DNA of 49,208 nucleotides from positions 1 through 49,208 of IMG/VR virus record IMGVR_UViG_3300008050_000068; one strand, written 5' to 3'. Position 1 is the stretch's first letter, and each line of letters begins with the position of its first letter. The notes beneath the pieces are model-generated. The model was given only the letters and a program-made list of their open reading frames with translations, was not told the DNA's origin and made no database searches. Source of the stretch: a virus. Positions 18,816 through 28,975 of the stretch are shown piece by piece. The position numbers and the translations under genes were made by a program.

Positions 18816-21800
18816 TGTTTAATAAAAATGATTTATATAGCGCATCTGGGGGAGTAACAATATTCAATTATTGGAACCCCTTCGTAACAAAGCACGACAC
18901 TTCTTCTTTCTATAATTGGGAACAAGATAACCTTCCTTTATATGATCTAGAGGAACGAACCTATTATCTATGGGAGAAGCTGGGATACCCACTGTCTAGT
19001 ATTCCTGGAATGGCTTTGGTAGTATCTGCTACCATTGATAATAGTATAGCTGCAAGTGCCAATATGTTTACTACAGTGTCTGCTGCCATAGAAGCTCTTC
19101 CAGAGATAATTAGAATGCCTACTCTTATCGAAGTAGCTGTCGCAGGGAATATGGGCGAACTAAACCTTAATAATATTAAGTGTGAAGGTGATGGTATTCT
19201 TGAGATCGTTAACAGGGCAGGGGCTCCTTTAGCATCTAATGCCGATACAACTACTATAACTGCTAATAACTATGGTAATGGAGACCAAGCACCCTGGTAT
19301 TTACCATGGGGACTGTCTGCTCTTCAAGTGTTTGGGACCTTATCAAGCATGAGTGCTATATCTCTTTCTGCTAATACCTCAAGTGTATTCTATAACGATA
19401 AGACTACAGATGTACGAAACATTATTTTGCCAGGGAGACGAGGGGTGAGCATAGGAGATACCTACGCTCCCCCAGCCTATGCCTATCCAGGAATAGCTGA
19501 TAATACTGTTGATTGGAGAACTGGAAGTACTGGCGTAATGTATGCCAATACTATAACCCTTAACACAGGGGCTCCTGCTCAATCTCTAGTGCAGGATGAT
19601 ACTATAGCGACTTTAGATGTGTCTTGTATTAGTGAATTAGATGATGCTCATATGTATGGACCACAGTACGCATTCGGCGATCCAGTGGGGTATCAACTAG
19701 CTAATGGTCTTGTAGCGGGAAACTGGTTCACTTCGGTAAAGGCTCAAAATTGTGATGGGCCTATTTATGTAAGAGGGTTTATAGTAGATGGTGCAAATAC
19801 ATCTACTACTGGGTTTAAAGTAGATAATTGTGTCAACTTTACCTTAGAGAACTGTGGTTCTATGAGATGTACTACCGCAGGGTTTGATATAAATAACTCT
19901 ACTGTTAACCTACGAAGACAAGCTTTTGCTACTAGAAACTATAACGCTACTGATAGAGGTACTATTAAAACTTATGGATTCAAGATTACTAATAGTGAAG
20001 TCGATTTTGTAACGGATACTTATACTAGTGGAGTATTTGCTAAGTTAGCTAGTCACTTCCATGATTACGGAATTTACTTAGATAATTCTGTGCTTCGTGG
20101 TGGAGATGCTATAACTGAAGGAGCTATGCTAGGTAGCAAAACTTTTTCTACAGAGATTGGAGTAAACCAAACCAACTTGTATTTAGTTAATTCAAAATAT
20201 GAAATGAACGGTATCACTAGCGTATATCAAAGTTACAATAATATAGAAGCTTATGACTCTGCTGTACGAGTAGAGCAGTTACATAGTAAGTATGCTCAGA
20301 ATGCTGGTCTTTTAATGTTCAATAGCTCCTTTAAGTATAATAAGAATCTAAACATTAATGCTGTGGGACAGTACACTTATACTGGGAATATTAAGGAAAG
20401 CGGAAATTACCCTATCTTATTTCTAAATAATGGTCAGCATGTAGTTCTTAAAGCAGGGTCCTCTTACGGACCTACCTATCCTAATACGACATTAAGTGCT
20501 ACAGAATCTGTTACAGATATTACTACTCTTTATAATATGGAAATGTATGCTGAGCATATAGGAGCTATTTCGGAAAATAAAAATGCTACGCAGAGATTAT
20601 CTAAACCTGCTATTGTGGTAGATAATTCTACTGCCCAGTTTACTTGTAGTAAGATTTTATGTTCCTCCTCTTTGTCTCAAAGAGCTTCTGTATATCATTC
20701 TCCTGCTGCCCTACATAGTACTAATAATGCATCTGTAAATATGGTAGGGTTAGCTAATAAAGCTACTCTTCAGAATACTATTTGTTACGCTACAGGAAAT
20801 GCATCTCGCGCTTCTTTAGGTTACTTAGCAGATAAAGGATCTTCTATACACTTTACAGGGCCTAATGTTATTTACAATTTTGGGATAGATGCAGCCGCAT
20901 TAGATGGGTCTAGGATTAGTGCAGGAATTCCATTAACAGAAAATGGTACACCAGACTGTACTCTTAGTGGATGGGGCAGAGGTCTTTATCCAGCGACCCC
21001 AGTTATTGAAGCTCATAGTGGGAGAGCCTGTTTTGTGGCAGATAATAACTCAGAATTATCATTTGAAGATGTAGGAAATTCTCAGAGGTATTGGAGTAGG
21101 ATTAATAATGATATAAATTTATCTGCTAATACAGATTATGATTTATCAGGATCTTATAAAAATACTTTATGTGCTAGTGGTGGCTTGCAATTCTATCCTA
21201 ATTCCTTCGAAGTTACAGGCAATGACTGGAAAAATATTATTACTAATAATATGACTGGATTTAGGGATGCTTACGAACTTTCTACATTTGCTCAAGGGGG
21301 ATATACCCAAACCTTAAAGAATGATACTGCAACAAGTGCCTTCAGAATATTATATAATGATACCTATAGTACATTAGGTCCACAAATGGCAAAAATTAGT
21401 CAGGGTGGAATGTGTGTTAGGGCTGCTGGTGGTAGTAATGTTAAAGTTAGGAATGTTCACTTCCCAACAGGGTGGTATAACACTGATGGAAGTTATTATG
21501 ATGCGTCCTCTTCTCCTGCTGGGTGTGATAATTTAATGATTTGGAACATAGCTGACACCTCCAGATTGCATGCTGCTTATATTGCAGTTAGTGGGGCTTA
21601 TCCATCTGATGCTGGGTATACAGGTCCTAGATCTTTCTACCATAGTGGAACCATAGGTATAGGATTTGCTAAGGACTCTAGTTCTGCACAGTATAATATG
21701 CCTTCAGGAACTCTACATACTGGAAAATTATCAGTACTAGATCATTTTGGGAGTGGTACTTTTGTGTCGAGCAATCTTACTTATGAAGATCGCTCTCCTT

Positions 21801-22399
21801 CTACATTTAAGGCAAGTGCTGTGTGGGCGAACACATCATCTACTTATAGATTTATGGAATCCATACAGGAATCTAGGTCAGGGATAACTACATCTTCTAC
21901 TTATGGGGAATTAACAGCAGAAAACCAAGGAGCATTTAGATTGTATTTCTCTGTTTCTCCTGCTGCTAAGGTACTCTCTTATGTTAGTGGGTGGGACGAT
22001 CCAAGAGTTAATCCAGCTAGTAACCTCCCCTATCAACATTTATCTCAGGGATACCTATTGTCTGGGGATTGTTCTGGCCCATCAGACTTTAGCGGTCTCT
22101 ACCCACAACTATTAAATAAGAGATTATTTGAATTAAGTGGCATATTACAAACTAGTGGTTATTATTATCCTTCAGAATTAATGCCTAAAGAAAGGGCTGA
22201 TGTATGGTTAGATGAATCAGCAGCAAACTTATTCTCTAACGCTAAACATTGTAATACAGACTACAGTAATAGAATAAAACTAGTTAATATTTATAGGGCT
22301 AGGACAGATGACTTTGGGGAGGCTCAATCTCCAAATACCGCTGGGCACGGCTTAGGATTTAGGTCTGCTAACATTTTTGATATAGATAGAGAAATATAA
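18815..22399 (+). CDS. Tail fibre / tailspike with predicted parallel beta-helix
   Basis: The 1194-residue protein starts at an ATG overlapping the previous stop. Residues about 15-65 carry a docking-type motif (FYNWEQDNLPLYDLEERT, then LWEKLGYP) shared with the next gene. The middle has repeating short strands with Asn and Gly turns, such as YVRGFIVDGAN, FKVDNCVNFTLENCG, FDINNSTVNL and YGIYLDNSVLRG, the typical look of a right-handed beta-helix in tailspikes and fibre shafts. No catalytic residues could be assigned, so an enzymatic depolymerase role is not claimed. The C-terminal part includes DCSGPSDFSGLYPQLLN. The probable role is receptor contact. Confidence 0.65.
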   Translation: MFNKNDLYSASGGVTIFNYWNPFVTKHDTSSFYNWEQDNLPLYDLEERTYYLWEKLGYPLSSIPGMALVVSATIDNSIAASANMFTTVSAAIEALPEIIRMPTLIEVAVAGNMGELNLNNIKCEGDGILEIVNRAGAPLASNADTTTITANNYGNGDQAPWYLPWGLSALQVFGTLSSMSAISLSANTSSVFYNDKTTDVRNIILPGRRGVSIGDTYAPPAYAYPGIADNTVDWRTGSTGVMYANTITLNTGAPAQSLVQDDTIATLDVSCISELDDAHMYGPQYAFGDPVGYQLANGLVAGNWFTSVKAQNCDGPIYVRGFIVDGANTSTTGFKVDNCVNFTLENCGSMRCTTAGFDINNSTVNLRRQAFATRNYNATDRGTIKTYGFKITNSEVDFVTDTYTSGVFAKLASHFHDYGIYLDNSVLRGGDAITEGAMLGSKTFSTEIGVNQTNLYLVNSKYEMNGITSVYQSYNNIEAYDSAVRVEQLHSKYAQNAGLLMFNSSFKYNKNLNINAVGQYTYTGNIKESGNYPILFLNNGQHVVLKAGSSYGPTYPNTTLSATESVTDITTLYNMEMYAEHIGAISENKNATQRLSKPAIVVDNSTAQFTCSKILCSSSLSQRASVYHSPAALHSTNNASVNMVGLANKATLQNTICYATGNASRASLGYLADKGSSIHFTGPNVIYNFGIDAAALDGSRISAGIPLTENGTPDCTLSGWGRGLYPATPVIEAHSGRACFVADNNSELSFEDVGNSQRYWSRINNDINLSANTDYDLSGSYKNTLCASGGLQFYPNSFEVTGNDWKNIITNNMTGFRDAYELSTFAQGGYTQTLKNDTATSAFRILYNDTYSTLGPQMAKISQGGMCVRAAGGSNVKVRNVHFPTGWYNTDGSYYDASSSPAGCDNLMIWNIADTSRLHAAYIAVSGAYPSDAGYTGPRSFYHSGTIGIGFAKDSSSAQYNMPSGTLHTGKLSVLDHFGSGTFVSSNLTYEDRSPSTFKASAVWANTSSTYRFMESIQESRSGITTSSTYGELTAENQGAFRLYFSVSPAAKVLSYVSGWDDPRVNPASNLPYQHLSQGYLLSGDCSGPSDFSGLYPQLLNKRLFELSGILQTSGYYYPSELMPKERADVWLDESAANLFSNAKHCNTDYSNRIKLVNIYRARTDDFGEAQSPNTAGHGLGFRSANIFDIDREI

Positions 22400-24345
22400 T
22401 GGCCGATTTTTTTGCAGATGGACAAGACTCGTCTCAAGTAACATACAAACCTAGTAATCATTTATTTACTGAACCTATTAGATACTTTAAAGCTAATGAT
22501 CCTTATTATTGGGAGGTGGATAATATACCACTTAAACAGGTCCAACAGAATATTTTGTGGCTTAGGGATCAAGTTGGTTGGCAGGTTGGGTCTGATGAGG
22601 GTGCTGTAAAAAGATCGGATTTTGCAGAGCTTAGACCTCGCGCTGGTGGGGATACTCATCTAGTTACGGTTGATCCTGGTCGTTTTATGGGGAGGGTTAA
22701 TGACGCTTATGGAACTGGAATAGGTAAACTTGTAACTCAAGCGAGAGCAGACTATAGTATAATCCCACCAGATTTTGATAGTGACAAAGAGGTTACTTTT
22801 GATACTATGCTTTTCAGGAGGATCATAGGGGAAGCTGTTACTGGTATCGTAGGTAATAATGGATTATACGATTTTTTACAAACTCATACATCCACCCCTA
22901 TAACAGCTAATGTTAATACAGTAGGGTGGCAAAATACTTATGGATCGTTTCAACAGAACGATAATAGTGAGAATGGTATTATAGATATACCTAAGATTAA
23001 ATTAGCATTATGGAAAGCCGATACTACTGCTAAAAACTATGGTCCTGATGCTGAAGATCTTCAGCAATTAGCTGTTGATTTTACAAGAGCATGGGGTGCC
23101 CCATTTAGAACTGCTTTAGTTAATGTAGAAAATCAGCTTTCCATTGAGGTTCCTCCTTTTAATGATGCAGACTATGTAAATAATGATCCAACTTTTGTTC
23201 CTGCCACTAGAGTTGATTTATTATTTGTATATACTAAACCAATAGATGCCTCGTCTACGGCAATAGCTAGAAGTAATGGAACATCTGCTGTTGAATTAAC
23301 CTCCCCTCAGTTGGGGATAGTTAAGGGTGCTGGAGTAATATCCTTAAACGCTGTTGGGCCTGATTGGACTGATGTTACTGTGGACCCAGCGTTTTTGGGT
23401 GGAGCCGCTTTTGATACGGAGAAAAATAATCCTAATAATCGCTTCCAAGCTCTTGGTGCATTAGATGCTAATAATAATAATCAAATATCATCTCCTACTG
23501 TAGATCAAAGACAGACTTCCATAGGAACGAGTGGAGTTTATGGAAACTTCCCAAGTCCAGATGATCTAATGAACTTAGCTCCTTATTTAGCAGATGAATT
23601 ACAAAGTGGAAGTAAGCACCCAGCGTTAATAGGACAATCTATTCTTCCTCTAGCTTATATTTTTGTTAGAAAAGGGCAACTCTCAATTACTAATAATGAT
23701 ATTTTAGATATTAGACCTTTCTTTAGAACTGCTGAACTCACTTACAATGAAAGGGCTGGTCTTGCAGCAGCTAATCCCCCAGCATCCTTAGCTAACCCAG
23801 TTGTTACTAATAGTGATTTAGCTAATAGGTTAGCTCACATAGGGGATTTGATACCCAAACTTTCTGTAAGTGCCATTAATGTAGAAAGAACAGAATTTTT
23901 TCCAGATGATTATACTGTGTTTTGGGGTAAAACACCAAACCAGATGAATGCTAACTGGGAGATACCAGGAATACCAGACGAGGATAAAGATAAGATAGTG
24001 TCTGTACAATTTAGATTATTTCCTATACATAGCAAAGAAGATACAATAACTACTTCACTAGTCTGGTTTAGTACTATGACTAAAAATAAATCGGAAGTGG
24101 GCCGTTTTAATTTAGGGGTTACGGATGCTGATTCCAGGGACGCAGACGGGTTTCCTGGACCTATATTTAATTTCCCTGTAGATACTGTCACGGACCCTTA
24201 CACTGGAGTTAAGAAGGTAACAATAACTGTTACAGCCCAGGGGGATAATCAGGATGTGAATAAACAACCTCTGATTAAGTGGTATTGTAGAGTGTTAGGG
24301 TATACCGCTAGAGATTCCATTATCCCCGTCACAGTTACCTACTAA
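22399..24345 (+). CDS. Baseplate/fibre structural protein with WExDNxPL docking motif
   Basis: The 648-residue protein starts at an ATG overlapping the previous stop (TAATG). Residues 24-65 contain IRYFKANDPYYWEVDNIPLK followed by a helix and LRDQVGW, clearly related to the N-terminus of the preceding fibre. The rest is mixed, with DILDIRPFFRTAELTYNERA late in the protein; 'DIRPf.r.aELTynEr' is a pattern I associate with structural proteins of marine T4-type phages, though I cannot name a characterised member. The C-terminal about 130 residues are strand-rich (VSVQFRLFPIHS and others). It probably attaches to the baseplate through the shared N-terminal motif and carries or connects an appendage. 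Confidence 0.55.
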   Translation: MADFFADGQDSSQVTYKPSNHLFTEPIRYFKANDPYYWEVDNIPLKQVQQNILWLRDQVGWQVGSDEGAVKRSDFAELRPRAGGDTHLVTVDPGRFMGRVNDAYGTGIGKLVTQARADYSIIPPDFDSDKEVTFDTMLFRRIIGEAVTGIVGNNGLYDFLQTHTSTPITANVNTVGWQNTYGSFQQNDNSENGIIDIPKIKLALWKADTTAKNYGPDAEDLQQLAVDFTRAWGAPFRTALVNVENQLSIEVPPFNDADYVNNDPTFVPATRVDLLFVYTKPIDASSTAIARSNGTSAVELTSPQLGIVKGAGVISLNAVGPDWTDVTVDPAFLGGAAFDTEKNNPNNRFQALGALDANNNNQISSPTVDQRQTSIGTSGVYGNFPSPDDLMNLAPYLADELQSGSKHPALIGQSILPLAYIFVRKGQLSITNNDILDIRPFFRTAELTYNERAGLAAANPPASLANPVVTNSDLANRLAHIGDLIPKLSVSAINVERTEFFPDDYTVFWGKTPNQMNANWEIPGIPDEDKDKIVSVQFRLFPIHSKEDTITTSLVWFSTMTKNKSEVGRFNLGVTDADSRDADGFPGPIFNFPVDTVTDPYTGVKKVTITVTAQGDNQDVNKQPLIKWYCRVLGYTARDSIIPVTVTY

Positions 24346-24348
24346 ATA

Positions 24349-27300
24349 ATGTCAGTATGTAAGGGTAAAACAGTATATTGTGATTCTGGGGATGAGATTT
24401 GTAAATCCTATGATATGGGCGACGAGCATGAGTGTTTTAGCACCTTATTCGATACAGACTGTATTAATAATCCTGATGGGGGTGGTATATGTGAAGACGA
24501 TACTGGAATAACATATTATAATTCAGACTCATCTTCTCAGTGTGCTAATGATTGTTTCCAGACAGTAGGGGATGATCTATGGCTAAATTGCACTCTAAAG
24601 TTCCCTGGAACCTATCCTCCTGGAGGTGACGGTCCTGGAGGTGGTGGGGAAGGTGGACCCCCTCCTGATGACGATGATGGAATTCCTTGTGATAAGACTC
24701 ATAAATACTGGGTATGTGTTGAGAAGCGGGGGGAAAGCAAAGATAATAAATACTGGACAAATTATACTTGCGAACAATTATACACTTTTAATGTAACTGG
24801 GGAGAACTCTACGGATTGTGAACCCCCAGATGAATTGCAGACCCCATGGGGACAGACCGCATATTTCGATAAGGACGAATGTGAAAAATTGTGTGATGCG
24901 GGGACTGCACATGGAGGGGGAGGGGGAGCAGGAGGAGGTTTAGACGACGATTTTAATTCTGGCTGCAAGGGCATTGCATGGAAATGTAATAGCAATACGG
25001 GATACTGTACTTCTAGTGAAATGGGTAAGGGCCACCCATGTTTTCAGACTTTATTTAAACTAAATTGTTCTCCTAGACCCTTTCCTGTAGGTGGGGGTTG
25101 TACACTAGATGGTACTTATAAGTGGTACAATAATAAAACTGTCTGTGATACTTGGTGCGATAAGGACGGTGGAGGTGGGGATTGTTCAGGAGATGCTCTG
25201 AGGTGTAACACGGACGATAAGTATGACCCTTCTTGTCAATCTTATAGTATGAATATAGGTGAGCCTTGTTTCCAACCTTTGTTTAAGCCAAATAATTGTA
25301 AACCTAAAGAAGGTGCGGGTGTGTGTATACAGGATGGAATAAAGTATTTTAATAAACATAGTACCTCTACTAATTGTGGTGATCCTGGTGCTTGTGAACC
25401 TGCGTGTAAAGGTAAAACAGTATATTGTGATCCCGCTGATACCGATGATCCGACTTGTAAACCTTATGATATGGTCCCCGAGGATTTTTGTTTTATTAGA
25501 TTATTTAATGAAGATTGTACCAATAAACCCGCTGGGGGAAATGAATGTACCGATCCGGATGGTAAAAAATATTACAATTCAGATGGATCTTCTTTGTGTG
25601 CTGGGTATTGTGCCCCTCTGGCTACTTGTACTAGATGGACTTGTGATAATGAGGGTTTTCCCCAACAATGTTACGCTGATGGCACGGAGGGAGGATTGAT
25701 TGATTATTCGGGGAGTGGATTCTGTATAACTTCTTCTCTTGTAAATTGTGCCCCAAATGGGACTTACGAATACGATACTTGTTGTGCGTGTGGTGGTACT
25801 TATACTAGTGACCCAGACCTAGGGCAATACGCTACTGCTATGGAAGCACTATTAGATGGTAAGTGTGTTACTTGTGGGGCCTGTGGGTATGGATGCCCCC
25901 ATTCAACCCCTGGTGCCACAGATTGTACGAAGAATTGTTGGGATCAACAGCAAAATAAGCTTTGCCATCCCGACAATAAGGATTTAGTATATGATGCAAC
26001 TATAAAAGATGCTAAATGTGTATTTGATAAGAATAATTGGCCTACTTGTTGGGAGAATTATTTGGGTTGTACGGATCCCAATACTGGTTGCGGGTCAGAT
26101 GAGATATTCACCGATTATGTAATCTGCGCTGAAACAGTTTGCCCCGCTCTGACTTGGCTTCCACACTCAAATCATGTTAATTGTGGTGTTGCAGCCCCTG
26201 CTTTTAATATATGCGCCCAAGGTACATACGGGCAAGGTGACTATTCTAATGACCCTGGAGTATTTAGCTGTACTGATTCGGCCCTTGTGACCAAAACTAC
26301 TTGTTTCGAGGCTTATGATATAGCAAACCCTAAAGGATCTATAAAGGATTTGTATTATGACACTGATTTTCCTTTTGAGGGACCACCTGAAATGGGGATC
26401 TATCAATGTGATAATAGAATAACTGATCCTTTAAACCAACTTGGTTGTATTTGGGTAAAAGCTAATAAGTGTCCAAATGATGAGAATACTCCATGTGGTC
26501 AAGGGTCTGGGAAAGGGTTTGGCGATAACTGCTGGGAGTGTTCTCCGTCTACCGATGCTTGCTGTTCTCAAACTGCGAGGGGGAAAAGAAGTAATGGAGG
26601 GACTTTAATATGCCCTAAAGGAAGTTGGCCCACCGAGCAGTCTTGTAAAGAAACTTGTATGCATGATTGCTATAAGTGTGATACTTTTAATACTGCTAAG
26701 ACAATTAGTATACCTTGCTCTACTCCTTGTTCAGAGAAGGGTAGGTATGATACTTTAGCGGAAGCTCTTGAGAACTGTTCTATAGAGCAACCAGAATACC
26801 CCTTCCCTTTCTTTACTGATGTGGCATTAAATAAAGTTTATCGTCCTGATATTATTGATACTGTATTCCAAAGAAACTATAGCAATCAAAAGTATGGAGT
26901 AAAATCTACTTTTACCCCAATAGTTAATAGTACTTTCATCAACAAGACTCTATTCAGAGATAATATTCATATGGGTATTAGAGCTACTCATGACATTAAT
27001 AAGAGGTACTTAGAAGAGTTTAGTGATTTTCCCTATAGTAATATGTCTAATTCTAATATAGAGAGAAGTTTACGGAAGGACTTACCTCCTCTATTAGATA
27101 AGATTAAGTTAGCTACAGGGGAATCTATTAAACCTCATATCTTAAATACTATACGAGGACTTATCATATCTGATAGAGTAGATGTTATAGATGGAGATGA
27201 GTTGGTGGAGTCTTTACAAAGTATTTTAGATCAGCAAGATAATTACCCAGACACTAGAGGAACAGTAGTTACTGTGAGGGGGACACATGCCTCCGAAGCA

Positions 27301-28638
27301 AAAGCTCTCAGATTAGCCACAGAAAATTCGTACTATCTTAGGGATGATAGTTATGGTGAACTAGCAAAACAGCGTCTTAAGTTGTGGAAAACTTTAGCTC
27401 CCGATCTTAATAAGTATCTTCCTGTTAGAGGATCTAATGGGGAGGTAACACCTTTCTACTTCGCTACTGATGATACTATTGTATTAGATGGTAGTGGTAC
27501 TCTTACTATGAGTGATGGGGAGTTAGTTAAGATTACTGTTGGTAATGGTGTAAAAGAGATTCCCGTGCAGGGAGATTATGATAGAGCAAAAATTATACAA
27601 ATAGAAGACCTACAAAAAATAATGTTTATTTTGGGCGAGAGGTATGATTTTAAAATGGAAGTTACTACTGATCCTACTTTAAGAGTGGATGAGAGGTATG
27701 GGGTAGCAGACGCAAGAAAAAATTTCTACCTCCTCAAAGCAGAGGTTAGCGGTGTAACCGACTTACCCAGAAAGAATGCTTTTGTAGCTAAGACAGAAGT
27801 TGAGTATACCTATATGGACTCTGTAGACGCTAGAAGGGATTGGGTGAAGTTTAAGCCTTGGCCTTATATGGTATTTTATGTTGATTGGGCAGACCCTATT
27901 ATCAGCTACATAATTAATGGAGGTACTATTAAAATAACTTCTAAAGATTTTGTATTTGATATGTTTGATAATGAGGAGTTAGTACAATTCCCCAGGAGAA
28001 TACCCTTTACAGTTGCTATCATTCCTACTAATAAGGTAGGTAATTTAACATACCCCAGTATTTCTAAGCAGTCCTCTTATGGAGTACGAGAAATTACTTT
28101 TAATATTAATCCTGATCCTAAAAAGAACGACACCTGGGAGCCAGTATATTTAAAGGAATCAAGATCTTGGCCTAATCCAGGGGTTGAGGTAACTAAGAAG
28201 AATGATTTCTTTGCTTTAGATTATTCTATGGCACCTAAGCAAGTGAAGGATTCTCTGCGTTATCAAAATGATAATGTTCAGCCCACAGGAGAGCGTCCAA
28301 TGTTTGGGATGAGACAAATACTTAAAACTTTAAAGGAGTTTAAGGACAATTGGGTTCTTCGTAATAATAGAGATGTAATGTGGTATGATGTCTATGATAA
28401 GATGGATAGAAGTAAAATGAAATTCTTATTTACAGAATGTGTAAACTGGGAAAATCAAAAATCTCTATTCTTAATGGGGAAAATCTCATCAGATGATACA
28501 GTAAATGCTAACTATCCTAGAGTAAGAGATGTTAAGAGTGATGGGCTTCCTATTACCGATAATTTCTTTAAGACTCACACAGTCCTTGAGCAAAAGCCCC
28601 TTATAGACCAAATACCCGAACCCGAGCCATTACCATGA
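24349..28638 (+). CDS. Giant cysteine-rich virion protein with eight-cysteine repeats
   Basis: The product has 1429 residues and I do not recognise a named family. By hand count about 80 cysteines lie in the first 815 residues and almost none afterwards. Residues 4-69, 206-270, 279-349 and 353-421 are four copies of one module with eight cysteines each; residues 114-182 look like a divergent six-cysteine copy. A shared CFxxLF motif marks the fourth cysteine. Glycine- and aspartate-rich linkers separate copies 1-3. Residues 422-815 stay cysteine-rich but irregular. From about 816 the protein changes to an ordinary charged structural domain (YPFPFFTDVALNKVYRP onward), which may be the virion-anchored part. 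It ends in an ATGA overlap with the PAAR gene. Dense cysteines suggest a disulphide-stabilised or metal-binding exterior rod or adhesin formed after lysis; this is inference. Confidence 0.6.
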   Translation: MSVCKGKTVYCDSGDEICKSYDMGDEHECFSTLFDTDCINNPDGGGICEDDTGITYYNSDSSSQCANDCFQTVGDDLWLNCTLKFPGTYPPGGDGPGGGGEGGPPPDDDDGIPCDKTHKYWVCVEKRGESKDNKYWTNYTCEQLYTFNVTGENSTDCEPPDELQTPWGQTAYFDKDECEKLCDAGTAHGGGGGAGGGLDDDFNSGCKGIAWKCNSNTGYCTSSEMGKGHPCFQTLFKLNCSPRPFPVGGGCTLDGTYKWYNNKTVCDTWCDKDGGGGDCSGDALRCNTDDKYDPSCQSYSMNIGEPCFQPLFKPNNCKPKEGAGVCIQDGIKYFNKHSTSTNCGDPGACEPACKGKTVYCDPADTDDPTCKPYDMVPEDFCFIRLFNEDCTNKPAGGNECTDPDGKKYYNSDGSSLCAGYCAPLATCTRWTCDNEGFPQQCYADGTEGGLIDYSGSGFCITSSLVNCAPNGTYEYDTCCACGGTYTSDPDLGQYATAMEALLDGKCVTCGACGYGCPHSTPGATDCTKNCWDQQQNKLCHPDNKDLVYDATIKDAKCVFDKNNWPTCWENYLGCTDPNTGCGSDEIFTDYVICAETVCPALTWLPHSNHVNCGVAAPAFNICAQGTYGQGDYSNDPGVFSCTDSALVTKTTCFEAYDIANPKGSIKDLYYDTDFPFEGPPEMGIYQCDNRITDPLNQLGCIWVKANKCPNDENTPCGQGSGKGFGDNCWECSPSTDACCSQTARGKRSNGGTLICPKGSWPTEQSCKETCMHDCYKCDTFNTAKTISIPCSTPCSEKGRYDTLAEALENCSIEQPEYPFPFFTDVALNKVYRPDIIDTVFQRNYSNQKYGVKSTFTPIVNSTFINKTLFRDNIHMGIRATHDINKRYLEEFSDFPYSNMSNSNIERSLRKDLPPLLDKIKLATGESIKPHILNTIRGLIISDRVDVIDGDELVESLQSILDQQDNYPDTRGTVVTVRGTHASEAKALRLATENSYYLRDDSYGELAKQRLKLWKTLAPDLNKYLPVRGSNGEVTPFYFATDDTIVLDGSGTLTMSDGELVKITVGNGVKEIPVQGDYDRAKIIQIEDLQKIMFILGERYDFKMEVTTDPTLRVDERYGVADARKNFYLLKAEVSGVTDLPRKNAFVAKTEVEYTYMDSVDARRDWVKFKPWPYMVFYVDWADPIISYIINGGTIKITSKDFVFDMFDNEELVQFPRRIPFTVAIIPTNKVGNLTYPSISKQSSYGVREITFNINPDPKKNDTWEPVYLKESRSWPNPGVEVTKKNDFFALDYSMAPKQVKDSLRYQNDNVQPTGERPMFGMRQILKTLKEFKDNWVLRNNRDVMWYDVYDKMDRSKMKFLFTECVNWENQKSLFLMGKISSDDTVNANYPRVRDVKSDGLPITDNFFKTHTVLEQKPLIDQIPEPEPLP
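24358..25611 (+). repeat. Eight-cysteine protein module array (4 regular copies, 1 divergent)
   Basis: The copies lie at 24358-24555, 24964-25158, 25183-25395 and 25405-25611, with a divergent copy at 24688-24894. The spacing is C-x6-C-x(6-9)-C-x10-C-x(8-9)-C-x(8-10)-C-x(14-16)-C-x(3-5)-C. Copies 1 and 5 share the opening CKGKTVYCD and a closing YYNSDxSSxC, so at least part of the array arose by duplication. Confidence 0.85.
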
Positions 28639-28967
28639 AATTAGTAGCTGTAGTAGGAGATATGTCTAGTCACGGAAACGGAAGTATAACTGCTGTTGGT
28701 GGCGTTCCTTCTGTAACGGTTAATGGGTTACCCATAGCTATTAATACTGGGTTGGGCTCTGGGGCAGATAGTGATGCCGATTGTGATCCTGACTCTCCAG
28801 ATGCACATTGTTCGTATTCTTCGGACCCAGCGGGGATGTCTGGACCCGTTGCAGGGTCTTTGAATGTTCTCGTTAGGGGTGTACCAGTGCATGGAGTTGG
28901 GGACCTTAGAGGATGTGGGGCAACAACTATCTTAGGTCCTACTATTAGAACAGTTACTATGAACTAG
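28635..28967 (+). CDS. PAAR-type spike-tip protein
   Basis: This 110-residue protein has the PAAR layout: an early His (SSHGNGSITAVG), VNGLPIA, a central Asp/Cys/His patch (DCDPDSPDAHC), and the closing PVAGSLNVLVRGVPVHGVGD with GCGATTILG. PAAR proteins form the small metal-binding cone that caps the central spike (T4 gp5.4 and VgrG tips), so it should sit on the gp5-like spike encoded at 3463. It overlaps the cysteine-rich gene by 4 bp (ATGA) and closes the baseplate operon. The number of His and Cys residues is compatible with metal binding at the tip. Confidence 0.85.
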   Translation: MKLVAVVGDMSSHGNGSITAVGGVPSVTVNGLPIAINTGLGSGADSDADCDPDSPDAHCSYSSDPAGMSGPVAGSLNVLVRGVPVHGVGDLRGCGATTILGPTIRTVTMN

Positions 28968-28975
28968 GAATTTTT

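Noticed and set aside
25376-25699. Plus-strand 107-residue frame inside the cysteine-rich gene
   Set aside because: Alternate-frame shadow without a ribosome site, within a clearly coding repeat region.
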